Part shown: positions 1-12,419 of the stretch, in pieces
Position numbering within the stretch: position 1 is the first letter of the stretch
Layout of the letters: every line of letters begins with the position of its first letter
Source: Rutstroemia sp. NJR-2017a BVV2
Taxonomy: Eukaryota; Ascomycota; Leotiomycetes; Helotiales; Rutstroemiaceae
Direction: 5' to 3'
Assembly: GCA_002946415.1 (NCBI GenBank)
Contig: NJPS01000065.1
Span: forward strand, 248,001 to 312,000
DNA: 64,000 nucleotides
Notes under the pieces: generated by a model
Databases searched by the model: none
Told to the model about the DNA's origin: nothing
What the model saw: the letters and a program-made list of their open reading frames with translations, nothing else
Made by a program: the position numbers and the translations under genes

Positions 1-445
1 CATGAGCAGCCCAGCCCTTCCGGAATACGGAATACGGTAGCAGTACCAGGCTGTACGTATTGCAAATGTGCAATCGTATTCTTCCAACAGCTGGACAGCC
101 CTCGGCCAAATACAAACTGTACTTCGTAATAACAACGCCAGGTTTGTCAAACTCGGGATAATGGGCGAGCGGGACACGCACCCTGTGAATTCATAACAAG
201 ACTCTTCCAAGTGACGTTTTGTTTACTTCACAACCTTTCCCGTATCTTTCTCTGGGACTTGCTTGTGGAAGTGACATGGTTCTCGAGTATCGAGGGATAG
301 GGACTGAGAAGGACCTAATAGGAATATTCCAAGATTAAATGACTTTAATTGGCTGGATCTAGCTTCGGGGGAGTCAAAAAGGTGATGGTATCTGCAGATT
401 TCCCCCCTGTTCGTGCACAGTGCACACCCCTTGAAAGCTAAAATC

Positions 446-472
446 TTTGCATTTTCTTGCATTTTCTTGCAT
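446..472. repeat. 10-bp tandem repeat, about 2.7 copies
   Basis: The unit TTGCATTTTC is repeated directly, giving the evenly spaced word TTGCAT three times. It sits about 740 bases upstream of the LTE1 start. It may be promoter structure or a simple slippage repeat. Confidence 0.7.
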
Positions 473-630
473 ATCCCATAGCGAAATGGCCCAATCGGGT
501 AATACTTCTCCAATAATTTCCCAATACTTTGCAACCATATTCGACTTTAAGTGGCTGGCGATCTGGGTCCGGCCCTGCTTTGTCCTGTACCTTTGCGCAT
601 TTTCTGTATGTTACTTGTATCTGCGTTTCT

Positions 631-666
631 ATCGCACATATCGCACACATCGCACACATCGCACGC
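631..666. repeat. 9-bp tandem repeat, four copies
   Basis: The unit ATCGCACAC is repeated four times with changes only in the first and last copies (ATCGCACAT and ATCGCACGC). It is a minisatellite-like element in the LTE1 upstream region. Confidence 0.8.
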
Positions 667-1088
667 CCTCACACTTGCACTTACATTCGAGGAAGTTCGC
701 TCCTGCACCTGCCGGCTTCTGCGTCTGCAGTTCAGTTCAGTTCATAGCACAAGCAACCACCTGGAGACTCGATTCCTCCCATCTTGCGGAAACGGTTCAT
801 AATAATACTTCTTGACTCTTACCTTTCTTGTAATCGCTATCACTACTCGCTCACCTATCCTTCCTGCTACTACTGCTGCTACTTGTTCTATTCTATACTA
901 CTACCGGCGAATAACCTAAACCTACCCACCGTGAAATTGACGTGAATTAATTCCGCTCCTGCATTATAGTATCATCAACATTGGATGGACCTCTACAGCT
1001 GAGAACTTGTCGCAGACCCTTCATTCTGCTCCACCACGCTCCTACACTGTCCTGGCCGCAACTTCCTCCTCCCCCCCCACGATCTACA

Positions 1089-1100
1089 ATGAGTACCTAG
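1089..1100 (+). other. uORF 1 in the LTE1 leader (MST-stop)
   Basis: A minimal upstream reading frame, ATG AGT ACC TAG, lies 109 bases before the LTE1 start. Whether it is in the mRNA depends on the transcription start, which the sequence does not show. Confidence 0.4.
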
Positions 1101-1128
1101 TCCTCGACCAAGCCACCCTCAACCCTCA

Positions 1129-1164
1129 ATGCATCGAAAGTCAGGAAAACGACGAAGAAGCTGA
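1129..1164 (+). other. uORF 2 in the LTE1 leader (11 codons, basic)
   Basis: This upstream frame encodes MHRKSGKRRRS and ends 45 bases before the LTE1 ATG, so reinitiation is possible. The peptide is unusually basic. It could lower translation of the large exchange factor. Conservation in relatives is needed to separate this from chance. Confidence 0.4.
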
Positions 1165-1209
1165 GTGCTTTTGAAGCAGGCGAAACCCCGGACCAACAAG
1201 AGATTGACC

Positions 1210-4200
1210 ATGGAGGTTGAGGCTCAGACACACTCCTCACACTCCTCAGTGGCTCGTTCACCCGAAAGTCTGCGTCAACGGCAACGAGATCGAATGTCTC
1301 CTAGAGGCCGTTTCGCAAAAGTCAACACCTCCACTACCATTTCAGAGCTCGAAAAACCACCCAAGTACGGCATAACGTTATCGTCGGCCCCGAAGCCCAG
1401 AGTGACAGGGAAGAGAGTGCCCAATCCACAAAAGGGACAGATGCAGGAGGGCGAACGAAAAGACAACGGGTATTATCGTCGCGATCGAAAAGATGTAGAA
1501 GATGTGAAAAGCGGTATTACCCCGGATGGGGGCTCTGCTGGCAGGGAAGGCAGACAATTCACCGTCGCTAAAGTTGGGAATAATGGAAGAATATACTTAC
1601 GGTAAGACAGGGTGATGCCGGTTGAAACCTATCGTGCTCGTTACCAGCACAACGAATTAATTCTTGAAAAGTGAATAGTGACTGACAACTGAAACAGCCC
1701 GACTATCCGTCCAGCAAATCAAAGATATCCTCAGCCTTCGTTTGTCTTTCCAATGACGCCGCCAGATACTAGTGGACTTGACGCCGCAACTTTTCGCAAG
1801 GAGGAAGAAGAAGCACAGCAACGTGATAGCCTTTGGACTCCGTTTAAGTCGCCGTCGACGCTAGCAAACCGTGATCAATATTTTGATCATAAGTCGCCAA
1901 CCAAGCCACACCATAGACGGACGCGTTCTTATTCGACTGTCGACGAGCAACATGCTCCAGTAACCGATGCGGACGAAGGTGCTTTTAAGGTCATTATTGA
2001 GAGGCCTGGTACTGGCGCGAAGAAGGTCGACTATTTCCAAGGAACCCCGACTTTAGACGTCCCCATTCCATCGTACAAATTGGGAAAGCCGAGATTCAGC
2101 ATGCGCGGCACACCAATTCTCCGAGGCTCTTCGTACACAACTACGAATGATGAGGGACGCTCAAGTATATATACTATTAGAAACGATTCTAACAACGATC
2201 CAAACTCTCGGCGTCATACGTTGAGACTCTCGCGACGTCATTCTGATGCGTCTCCGCAGTTTCGTGGTGTGGAAAATGATTCGTCAAGCCCATTTGATCC
2301 AAACTATCCGATGCCTTCACCTGCAATTGTTCAAAAACCCAGAGCAATTGCCCCTGATATGTTTGACGATCTCACATTCAAACCAGCTTGCGATCACCAA
2401 AGTGTCGTCCGCTATGGCGAAAGTGGAGGTATTAGAGCCGCGACACCTGCTCGACTTGTTGCGGAAATTACTTCACCGACCATTGTTGACTATGACCTTC
2501 TGTCGGACTTTTTCCTAACTTTCCGGTCATTTTTAGACACTAATGATTTACTGTTGATGCTGGTGGCGAGGTTGCAGTGGGCTGTCGCAAGAAATGATGA
2601 AATCGGCACGGTAGTCAGGGTCAGAACATTCGTTGCGATCCGCCATTGGGTTTTGAATTACTTCTTGGACGACTTTGTTATCGACTATGAAATACGGGCA
2701 TCATTCTGTGAGCTGTTGAATACATTCGCCAAGACACTTATGGAAGGAGAAATGCATACCAAGATTCCCCTGAAAATCGTGGAGGAGCTCAAGAAATGCT
2801 GGCGAAGGGTATGCGCATTGTACTGGGATGGACCCGATTTCGACCCTGACCTGGGAGTTGAAGCCCCAATCGTTCCAGGAGGAGTGGCCGGATCTCGAGA
2901 TCCTACTTTGGACCCTAGCTTTTGGGAAACACAACCACGTGGTCCTCCACGCCTCGATGGCATTATCGAACCTGATTTTATGGAGCCTGATACCTCAGCC
3001 ATGGGAGACGGCTATAACTTTTTTGCTGATGTGTCCCGTGCAGGTCACATTGATTCTATATTAGTTCGTCCACACACAGCCGCGAAAGCTAGCGAATATG
3101 GCGAAGATGAGATGGACCGGCCTTTGTCGCCCACGAGCATCACGAGTGAAGACTTTGTTTCATGCTCCCTCCCAAGCCGAGGTCGGGGAACTGGAAATAT
3201 CCACCCGCTAGCTGCTCATCCAGTTCCAGCAAGTTCCATTTATGATCCTGCGCCACCTATCGCTACAACTCCTAGAGCCCTGACCGGCAAACGCGTCCGT
3301 GCTGCACACTCCCATAAGCGTAGCGCAAGTTTCTCAGACTCATTGAGGGATCGTCAAGCTCAGCCGGAACCTGCACAGCCAGTACAAAAGGTCATCTATA
3401 AGAGCACGGAACTCTTTCTCGCATTGCCTTATGCTGGAAGCTTGGTTAGGGGGAACCTGTTTCCTCCGGGGCAAGCCTTTGTTGATGCTGTCGCTCCAAG
3501 TACTCCTGGAGAGTTTAATCGCGAGACTACCCTCTTCCCCCGGGCCACTCATCACAAGGATCCTTCCGCAATGTCAGGCCCTGGTATGAAGAAGCTTCTG
3601 AGTAGTGTCCGTCGTGCATTGAGTACTAGGGCAGGCCCAAACCCCACTAGTTCTCCAACTCAAGGTAGTTTTCCTCATATACCACCACTCGGGGTACGAG
3701 GGGCAACCATCAATCGCCTTCCTGGGACGGCTGTTGTGCCCCAAGCACGGAACAGAAACAGTTCAGTTCGCGCACCAATGCGGATTGACCTACTTGGCGC
3801 AGAAGTGGCCGAAGACTTCAAGAAAGCAGTGCAAGAAGAAGAGGCGGACGCTCGCCAGTCTCATAAAAATGAACCAAAATCGTTTCGAAGTAGTCGCCGT
3901 CAATCAGCGATGCATTATTCGACAATGTGTCCCGATGTAACCGTGGATGAGTCAAGCGCAATGCCTTACACATCCCCAAAGAGTGAAGTTACAAATGGAA
4001 GTAAGTCTATTGTGATTGTCGACGATACAATGACATTAGGGTTGCCAGTCATGACTGGTGCATTGGCTGCCAGTCCGTCTGTCTCCACATTCACGGACGC
4101 CTTCATGCACATCTCTGCTGGACCTACCCCACCGATGACACCACCTGGAATCACTCTGGGAACCCCAAGGCGCTCTTCGCATCTATTGGGACACACTGTC

Positions 4201-6564
4201 AACCGTAGCCTCTCCCTCCAGGAAATTCCATCACTGATCGACGATACCCCTCTGTCCAACGATGACAGGCGCCCGCCTAGTCAACGGGCAATGCCTAGGC
4301 ATTCTCTTCGATTCCAGCACCAATCTTACAGAGTAAGAAAATCTCTATCTCTACGACGATACGCTTCATATCACAGTGGCTTCACTCAGCACAGAAGTGA
4401 GCGAAGCTTTGATGCCACAACTTACACAGAAGAACAATCCATTGCGGACAGGTTCTCCCGCGGTCCACCGGTGCCTTTACCACTTCGGGTGCTTCGAAGA
4501 CGACCTGGTGGAAATTTGAGGGCTGTGAACACTATTGAGGATCTTCATAACCCAACATTACGCCGACCCATGTCAACCGGATCACTGACTACTTATTCTG
4601 ACTCGATTCGAAGCTCATATCTCCTAGGAAGTGGCGATGACAGCCGGTACGTAAATGTGGTCAATAGCGATTACGACGAAACGCAGGCACGTGTTGATAC
4701 ATTCTCCCTCGGTGCCTTGGCTGCAGCCGCACCAAAGACACGGACGTCTTTGTTCGAAACACTCTCATCACAACCGGTTATGCGCCCATCATTTGAGAAG
4801 GAAGCACAGATGCTTGCTCAAATTCCTGACGATGATGACGACGATGGAGGTGTCGAGTCTGCCCTCTTAAAACTCGAAGGTAAATTTGAGCAAAGACGAT
4901 CACAAAATTCCACGGGAGGTTTGTCTCAGGACGCAATACACGGCGGCAATAGGAATAGTTTTGGTCAGGGTCCATTCGATGTTAGCACATTGACCTTGGA
5001 TGATGATGATGAGGAGGAGGAGGAAGACAAGCGCAGACATCGACAGCGACGAATCGTCGATTCAGATATATCCAACCTGCACTCAGCTAGTTATCGTCCA
5101 ACGGGCATGTCCTTCCCTCGATCCTCGGCACCTCAGTCAAGCAGACTAACAGAATCTTTTAATGAAGGTTCTTTCCTGGACGCGGGCTACAGTGGGGATG
5201 AGAGCTATCGAGGACTTAATCGTGATTGGTCAGAACATTCTATCCTTCGAGGACCTGACACAGATCTTCAACGAACGGGCCAGCACACCCCCGAATCGTC
5301 TCACCCGTCCTTCGACTTTATTACTGAGACGGAGAGTCTGAGGCGCATTGCTCCTGGCGCAACTAATCCCCGCCACGAGAGTGGAAATCAATCCTTTTTA
5401 GACACTGAGAGCACGTCCGATCTCTCGTCCGAATTATCACTGGATGTCATTTCAAAAGCTGACTACACGGAAGATATTTCAACCCTGGATGGCCAGGCTT
5501 TCCCGTCAGCCACCAATGAAGGAACTTTGTCATGTCGTCCGTCTCGCGATCCGCCTTCACCTCCAATAACATTGGTACAAGCATTGAAACTGTCCCCTAA
5601 TACAGCAAATATCCCACAAGTTCACGAACATCAATTGGGCCAAGGACATGATGGATTACCGCCGACACCGGACATCACCCCTACAACCGCTCTTGGGTCA
5701 AGCGGGTTCGGTAGAGATCAAGGCTTGGCACCACCAATCGATCCGTCACGTTCTCGTGGTGTAAGTGAGGCATCTCGAAAGACTTCCGTTCATCTTCCGT
5801 TCATCTTAGCCTTCGACTCTCGAGTCCTGGCCCAGCAATTCACGCTTATCGAGAAGGATGCTTTGAATGAGATTGATTGGAAGGATTTGATAGAGATGCG
5901 TTGGAGAGACGCTGCTACAGATACTCGATCTTGGGTTGAGTTCCTTCGCACTTCGGAGCCTCGAGGCGTTGAGGTTGTCATTGCGCGATTCAACATTATG
6001 GTCAAATGGGCGGTTTCCGAAATTGTTCTTACAGGCGATCTCGAGGAGCGGGTGCGCTGCATCATCAAGTATATCCACATAGCCGCCCACTGTCGCAAGT
6101 ACCGCAACTTTGCTACAATGACTCAACTTACTGTAGCTCTCACTTCAAAGGATATTTCTCGTCTCACCTCCACATGGGCTCATGTCCCAGCCAGCGACAT
6201 CCACACACTCAACCAAATGGAAGAGCTTGTAACTCCAACAAGCAACTTCCATAACCTCAGGGCCGAAATGGAGGGCTCGGGTGCAGACCAGGGCTGTATT
6301 CCTTTCGTTGGTATCTACACGCATGATCTCATTGTCAATTCCGAACGTCCAAGTCACATTGCTAGCACACCAACGACGGAGCCATTGGTCAATTTCGAAA
6401 GATGTCGCTCTGATGCCACGATTATCAAGAATCTCCTTCGCCTTCTTGAAGCCAGTCAACTTTACAGATTCCTCCCAATCGAAGGCATTACTGAAAGATG
6501 TCTTTGGATGGCTGCCCTTCGAGACGAAGATATCGCCAAGTATGGGAAGGAGATTCAAGTCTGA
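1210..6564 (+). CDS. LTE1: LTE1-type guanine nucleotide exchange factor (RasGEF)
   Basis: Two exons, 1210-1601 and 1698-6564, joined in frame across a 96-base intron with a GTAAGA donor and a CAG acceptor; 1,752 residues. The start at 1210 has a good context (gaccATGg). A RasGEF N-terminal domain lies at about residues 361-475 (positions about 2388-2735). The catalytic RasGEF domain is at the extreme C-terminus, about residues 1497-1750. Between them are some 1,000 residues of Ser/Pro-rich and acidic low-complexity sequence, including runs of Asp and Glu. This split layout matches yeast Lte1, which promotes mitotic exit through the Tem1 GTPase and Bub2/Bfa1 and is controlled by phosphorylation. 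The family call is firm from the domain order. The cell-cycle role is carried over from yeast, and in filamentous fungi it may act in septation or polarity instead. Confidence 0.88.
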
Positions 6565-8187
6565 TTCTTGCCTTGCAGTCATCATATGAAGCATGAACAG
6601 TTTTCACCACAGCGCCAACTCTTCCTTCCAACCACTTACTTTTGATGCCATTACCAAATGGATCAAAATGCACACCTACTTTGTAATTTTGGGACCTTTT
6701 GTGTAAAAGCTTTTGTAATTCATTCACACTTTATACCTCTCAATTTTTGAGACCAGTTTTTTTCGATGGACACACTTCTTCATGTATCTTCTTTTTCTTA
6801 AGGTCACTCTCCTTCCGAAGCATAGCCAGCGAGCGAGCGTATCTGTCCTAATTCCAAGCGACTGCTCTGTAATTCTCATTTTTCTCTATACGCTTGCTGC
6901 TGTAGCTTTGTTTTCTTTTTTTCAACTTACATTTCTATGACTACGACTGTCACGACTCTTTTTTTGGACCCCGATTGTTTGTTGTACTACTTTTACGCTT
7001 GTTGTTTTTGGTGCGTTGCTCAGCTCTACGGAGCTTGGAGCTGTTTTGGGGATTTTGATAAGGGTGTTTGGCTGGGTGCTTTTGAAGCGGAGATAAAGGG
7101 GCTATGAGTTTGGTCGCATGGGGCTTTGTATGAAGAGATGGTGTGCTCATACGCGTATATGGATGGAGAGATGAGTGGGCGAATGGATGGGATGCACATA
7201 GAGGATTTCACTTACTTGTTTGTATGGATGGTTTGGTGGATGGTTGGTGGATGGTTGGTGGATGGTTGATTTGCTTTGGGTTGGTGGGATGGATTCGGGG
7301 AATGGATGGATGGATGGATTGATTGATCGAAACCTGAACGGATGGATTGGATCGTATACCCCCTGAGCGCACATCTTAAGTGTTTGATTTGTGAGAATAA
7401 GAAGTAGTTGCAGGGAACGAGGGGAGTGGGAAGATAAGACGTCAGAGGAGGAGAAAATATGATATGATAATACAATAAACGTGGATGTGAAAGTGAGAGC
7501 AGCGAGACTGAGATATGAGTGTGTATTTGTGACATAAGCCTGTTTTGTTTTTTGATGTGATATGTGATGATGCGTAGGGTATTGCGTGGGATAGGGACGC
7601 GTTCTAGTTGCGTGTGTCCGTTTGTCTGCTGGGCACATGGTATTTGGGATGGAGGAACAGATGGAATGGGATGAGTCTACGCTAATAATGGCAGGTGCTA
7701 CTGTCGTGGGAGGCGCTCCCGGAAGAGAGTAAAGTGCTGATTATCGTAACCAAGCAGGTCATATGCGATATGCGCTGAGCTGAGCTCAAATTTAAGTTCG
7801 TACATCTTCCGCTTGTTCAGATCTTGGAGTACTGGAATTTATGGTAGTGGTAGTTGATAGGGGATGGAGTATTACATGCGTATGGGTTAATATCGACCAA
7901 GCCAAAGGGACGGATGAGAATCCTCGAATTCAGCACACAATCACAGCTCTAGTCCTTGTCAAACACACACTCCTTTGCAGCCAGAACGAATTCTATCTTG
8001 ATTTGTTTTTCATGTTGCTTTCGCCACTATATTGAAATGCCTTCTTCTGCAGTCCTTTATTCGACTCATACCACTCATCCTATTTAGTCATCTATCGTCT
8101 ATCATCTAACCGTTTACCCAAAAGAGTACACCCCTCGTACCGCTCTCCACGTCCGCTATATCCTCGACCTACTTCTCCTTCATCGAA
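6565..8187. other. gene-free spacer between LTE1 and SEC18
   Basis: These 1.6 kb follow the LTE1 stop and run into the 3' side of SEC18. The first part is T-rich and looks like a 3' untranslated region. The middle carries GGAT-type repeats. Long open frames here, for example on the minus strand at 7147-7638, are translations of the repeat and of C/A-rich DNA, and I see no gene. Confidence 0.6.
7235..7327. repeat. 11-bp tandem repeat followed by a GGAT/GATT microsatellite
   Basis: The unit GGTGGATGGTT occurs three times exactly at 7235-7267. About 35 bases further on is a TGGA tetranucleotide run (7303-7319) that turns into TTGA repeats. The two blocks share the GGATGG core and probably arose by slippage. 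Confidence 0.85.
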
Positions 8188-10800
8188 CTAATCCTTCCCA
8201 CTAGCAATCAATTGCTCCATAATATCCGCAAATCTAGCCGGAACATTCCCCTTCTCCTGTTTCGCCTCGCCCACCGCTAACAACACCTTTTTAATTCCGA
8301 CTCCCACCTCGTCGCTGCCTGTATATCCCCTGAGTAGATTGAGCGATTCTGCCAAATCACCCTCCGTATCGAACGCTTGCAATTCTCTTAGAATCGTTGC
8401 CAATTCATCAAAAGTATTGACGTTAGGGACAGCCAGCTCGCGGTTGAAGATTGGTTGAAGATCAAGTTGCTTGAGCGCGCTTCGGTTAGAGGTTGTGCCG
8501 AGGATCAGGAGACGACGGGGCTAAGGGAAGCATGTTAGTGTTGATCTCAATTTGAAATAAGGGATAGTGAGAGTGTACATACCGAGGGCGGTTGTTTTGT
8601 TAAGAGGACCATGAGAGCTTGAAGGACGGCGTTGGAAAATCGAGGGCCAATAGGCACCCATTCAATAATACGCTCGATATTGTCGATAACGACAATATTC
8701 TGAGGAGACTTGTATGCGTCGGAAAAGACCTTATTGAGGTATTGAATCTTAGCCATTTCGCTGAATCCAACCATATTCTCAGCTGAGACGAGTTTGATGA
8801 AGGGGAATTGAGAGCTCTTTGCAATTGCTGCAGCTAGAGCAGTCTTGCCAGACCCCGGAGGACCGTGAAGAAGAACGGATAGAAGAGGTGTAGTGGCTGA
8901 GTCTTTGACGAGGTCAACGAAGAGACGACCATCTTTGAGAATGTTATCAATGTATCGGCTGAAATGTAGGATTCCTGCGGCCATGGCTGTCTCCAATTCT
9001 TCTTCAGAAACACCGAACGCCGGTTTTACTTCTTCGAGAGCCTTCATGAAGTCACTCCGATTGACCTTCATATTCTCAATGTCGTCGCTGACACCTGCGA
9101 CGGTTCCAACTTTAACATGTCGGTTGAACGCGAAGGATGATGCGGACTTGACTAGACCACCAATTTCTGCTCCTGAGAAATTTTTTGTCAAGTGAGCAAG
9201 TTCCGCAACGTTTACATCCGAATCCATGACGTTGTTATCACGCATCTTTGATGTGTGAATCTTGAGAATCTGCGCTCTGCCTGCTTCATCCGGCAAGGAG
9301 ATCTCCATATGGACCTCCAAACGTCCAGGACGAAGTAATGCATCATCGATCATATCCATACGGTTAGTCATTCCAATAAGGAGAATGTTGTTCAGCTGGT
9401 CGACACCATCGAGCTTGGAAAGTAACTGATTGACAACACTGTCACCAACACCGGTTCCGCCACCTGCTCCGCTTCCTCTTTGCTTACAAACGGCATCGAG
9501 TTCGTCAAAAATGATGATGTGGAGACCACTCTCGTCTCCCTTCTCCTTGTACTCCTTCTCTGCATCTGCGAACAGCTTTCTGATGTTTTCCTCAGACTGA
9601 CCCACATACTTATTGAGTACTTCAGGACCATTGATGACCTTAGGCTCTCTCGAATTCAGCATCTTTCCGATTTGACGAGCAATAAGTGTTTTTCCTGTAC
9701 CAGGAGGACCATACAACAGAATACCCTTCACGTGCTGGATACCCAGTTTTTCGATCAGTCCCGGTGGGAAGATACGAGAAGCGAAAGCTCTTCGGAAGAT
9801 AGCACTGAACTCTGTGTCCAGACCACCAATTCCCATGTTTTCAAATTTGAAATCCGGTGCAATAATGGAGTTAGCCGCAGGTCGTTTAGACGAGCCCTTC
9901 AGCTTAATAGGTGATTTGGCATCTTTGTAGAATGTAATGGGAGTTGTCCTCACTAAGATACCCCGCGCTTGCGGATTCGAAACCGTCGGCGCAGCCGCAG
10001 AACTCTTCTCCATACTCAAGTCAACCAGTTGGACAGTCTTTACCAAGAAAGACAGTGGGACGTTCTTGTGGTCCATGAGAAGTCTCTGGCCCGGCGCAAA
10101 AATCTGATTTTCGAACCATTTAATGAAGACATTTGCGAGTTCATCCTGGTCATAGGGTGTATCCGTAAATTTCTTTGCAGAAGCAAATCCAACTTCAACA
10201 TCCAAAGCCCCAAGGTAACAACTTCCACCCTGATAGAATGGATCATATGTTTCCGCCACTATCCGGTCCAACATTCCAACATTGCACCATGTTCGCTGCG
10301 GATCCGACAAACTTATACATCCAGGAGGAAAGCCGTCTAGTGGTCTAGCAGTAACAACATTCATGCCGTTCAATAACAAGTACAGATCAGATCCATCTGG
10401 GTTGGCGGGAAAGTCCATAGGCGACACTGCGGACCTGTGTAGAATGTTAGTTTAAGCCATAGTCTGCGTCAAGCTCGGGAATCACATACAGATTGCCGAA
10501 AATGTATTGGTTTGCCTTCGTCTTGTCCTCGATTTTTGCAATGTTGAGCTGTGCTTTCCGTGGGGGCGCTTGACCTCTGCCACCGGATGGCCTCATAGGC
10601 ACGGCTTGTCTAGGCGATTGCATAGGAGATTTGTGATCCGGACGTCCTCCATAACCTCCCCTCGAGTCGTCGTAACCACCCATAGGCGTATCATCTCGCG
10701 GAGGAAGAGGTGGCTGTCTGCTATACCCTGGTTGGCCTCCCTGAGGATCCCCTCTTGAAGCTCTCGGACCCTGTCCAAAGAGATTCTGTCGAATATTCAT
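8188..10800 (-). CDS. SEC18: vesicular-fusion ATPase Sec18/NSF
   Basis: Three exons on the minus strand: 10490-10800, 8583-10434 and 8188-8520, separated by 55- and 62-base introns; 831 residues. The start gives MNIRQNLFG, and the first 90 residues are a Gly/Pro/Arg-rich extension. An N-domain of about 190 residues follows. The first AAA domain has Walker A GPPGTGKT at 346-353, Walker B with Asp-Glu at about 414-415, and RPGRLE at 472-477. The second AAA domain has GPPGSGKT at 628-635. Two AAA rings behind an N-domain are the signature of NSF/Sec18, which with alpha-SNAP takes apart SNARE complexes after membrane fusion throughout the secretory pathway. The length fits the family once the N-terminal extension is allowed for. 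The gene is divergent from CWC25 across about 500 bases. Confidence 0.95.
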
Positions 10801-11301
10801 CGTGCTTGTAGTTTTGTGTCCCTTTACAGTCGCTAGTATATTGGGAAAGAAGGAAGATATTCGTCGAAGCACTTGGGTGTAGAATGGACCCGGAGAAGGT
10901 GAAACTCGTTTTATGTATGTACACGAAGGAGTTGTTGTAGTGTTGGACGAGGCACCAGCCTTATGAGATTGTAGAAACTGTCCTTTGAACAATGACTCAA
11001 CGTTCAAATGAACAGATATGAGTTTAGTGAATGAATAAAATACTATTGTATTCCTACAATCCTTTTTCCCAATGAACTATCTCAAGAAACAAAAATGAAA
11101 TTCCCAAGATGGACTGTGCCTTTTATGTTGCGGCTTCTGTCGCTGGCTGGTTTGACATCAGCAACTGGCGACCGAGCGTCACTAATGATTGGGTTCGCCC
11201 TGTCAGGGCCGACCCCATCCCCGGAATCCTTATCGCAACCTCTCAGCCTTGATCTAGATTTCTTTGTACAGACCGGGGATCAACAACTTCGTTTGCCTGT
11301 T
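10801..11301. promoter_or_regulatory. divergent promoter region SEC18 / CWC25
   Basis: About 500 bases separate the two starts and should hold both promoters. I recognise no canonical TATA box. An ATG at 11095 is in frame with CWC25 and is discussed under findings. Confidence 0.5.
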
Positions 11302-12364
11302 ATGCCTCTGTGAGTGTGCAACTTTGCAGCCTTCAGGAGCTGTTTACTGATGTATCCGCAGTCATTTATTAGGCAAGAAGTCTTGGAATGTCTACAATCA
11401 GGATAATATCGAACGAGTCCGGCGCGATGAAAACGCCGCGAAAGCTAGAGAGGAGGCGGAGGAGCAACGGATGCAAGAGTTAGATGCAGAGCGTCGCATG
11501 CAAATTCTACGAGGAGAAATACCTACACCATTACCTATCGAGGACAAGAAAGACGATGAAGAAGATCCCCGGGAAAGACGATCGCATAAAGATGGCCGAG
11601 AGCGCAAGAAGAGAAAAAGGGCCGGCGAAAACGATACCGATTTTGAAATGCGTATTGCGGCTCAGGAATCGCAAACTTCAGAAAATGATCGTCAGATTGT
11701 GTTACGAAAGTCTATTGATGCCCCTTTGGTTGATCATGCTGGACATATTGATTTATTCCCACAAGAACGACCACAAAAGCCTTCAGTGGAGAAGAATGCA
11801 GAGGCTGAAAAGGAAAAGGAGAGAAAGAAGAAAGAATATGAGGACCAATACACCATGCGTTTCTCTAATGCGGCAGGATTCAAACAAGGACTTGATAACC
11901 CTTGGTATTCCAAAGCGACTCCAGAAGCAAAGGCCATTGATGAAGATAACCCGGGCAAGGATGTTTGGGGAAACGAAGATCCACGACGAAAAGAAAGGGA
12001 AGCTGCGAGGATTGTGTCCAACGATCCTTTGGCTGCCATGAAATTAGGTGCCGCTCAAGCGCGACAGGTCAAGAAGGAGAGGGAGCAGTGGAGGAAGGAG
12101 AAGGAGAGAGAAATGAAAGAGCTTGAAGCAGAAGAGCGAAGTAAGAAAAGGCGGAGACGCAGCGATGGCGATGATCTAGAGGATGATCTAGAAGGGTTTG
12201 ACCTAGACAGACCTCAGAAGAAGTCGCGAAGTTCTCGTAGAGATGATTCTGATCACGAACCCGACAAAGAATCAAGACGTCGACATCGACATCGTCGGCG
12301 ATCAGAGCGTGATGAAGGTGATCGACACCGTAGTCATCGTCACCGGCATCGTCATAGAGACTAG
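11302..12364 (+). CDS. CWC25: pre-mRNA splicing factor Cwc25
   Basis: Two exons: a tiny first exon of 8 coding bases (11302-11309, ATG CCT CT) and 11362-12364, joined across a 52-base GTGAGT...CAG intron; 336 residues. The spliced start reads MPLHLLGKKSWNVYN, the invariant N-terminus of Cwc25/CCDC49 proteins, and this decides the start. A CIR-type N-terminal region is followed by charged coiled coil, the central FKQGLDNPWY segment, and an Arg/Ser/His/Asp-rich C-terminal tail. Cwc25 joins the spliceosome after Prp2 action and promotes the first transesterification. The last codons are a run of Arg-His repeats. The gene converges on the lipocalin-like gene, leaving only 55 bases between stops. 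Confidence 0.93.
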
Positions 12365-12419
12365 TGTTTCTTTCCATAATACTACAATTTATTACAGCAA
12401 TTAGATACCCCAGAACATA

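Larger units (their letters stand above)
1..1209. other. upstream region and long leader of the LTE1-type gene
   Basis: I find no gene in these 1.2 kb. The last 500 bases are rich in C and T with many CTACT and CCTCC runs, which is typical of fungal promoter and leader DNA. Two short upstream reading frames lie near the 3' end and are listed separately. Two small tandem repeats occur at 446-472 and 631-666. Open frames of 70-120 codons in this stretch are low-complexity and lack any recognisable domain. Confidence 0.6.

Noticed and set aside
447..815. 122-codon plus-strand open frame upstream of LTE1
   Set aside because: It overlaps other frames, includes the ATCGCACAC repeat and has no recognisable domain.
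7147..7638. 163-codon minus-strand open frame rich in His, Pro, Ser and Thr
   Set aside because: It is the translation of GGATGG-type repeats and A/C-rich spacer, with no domain, and sits in the 3' region of LTE1.
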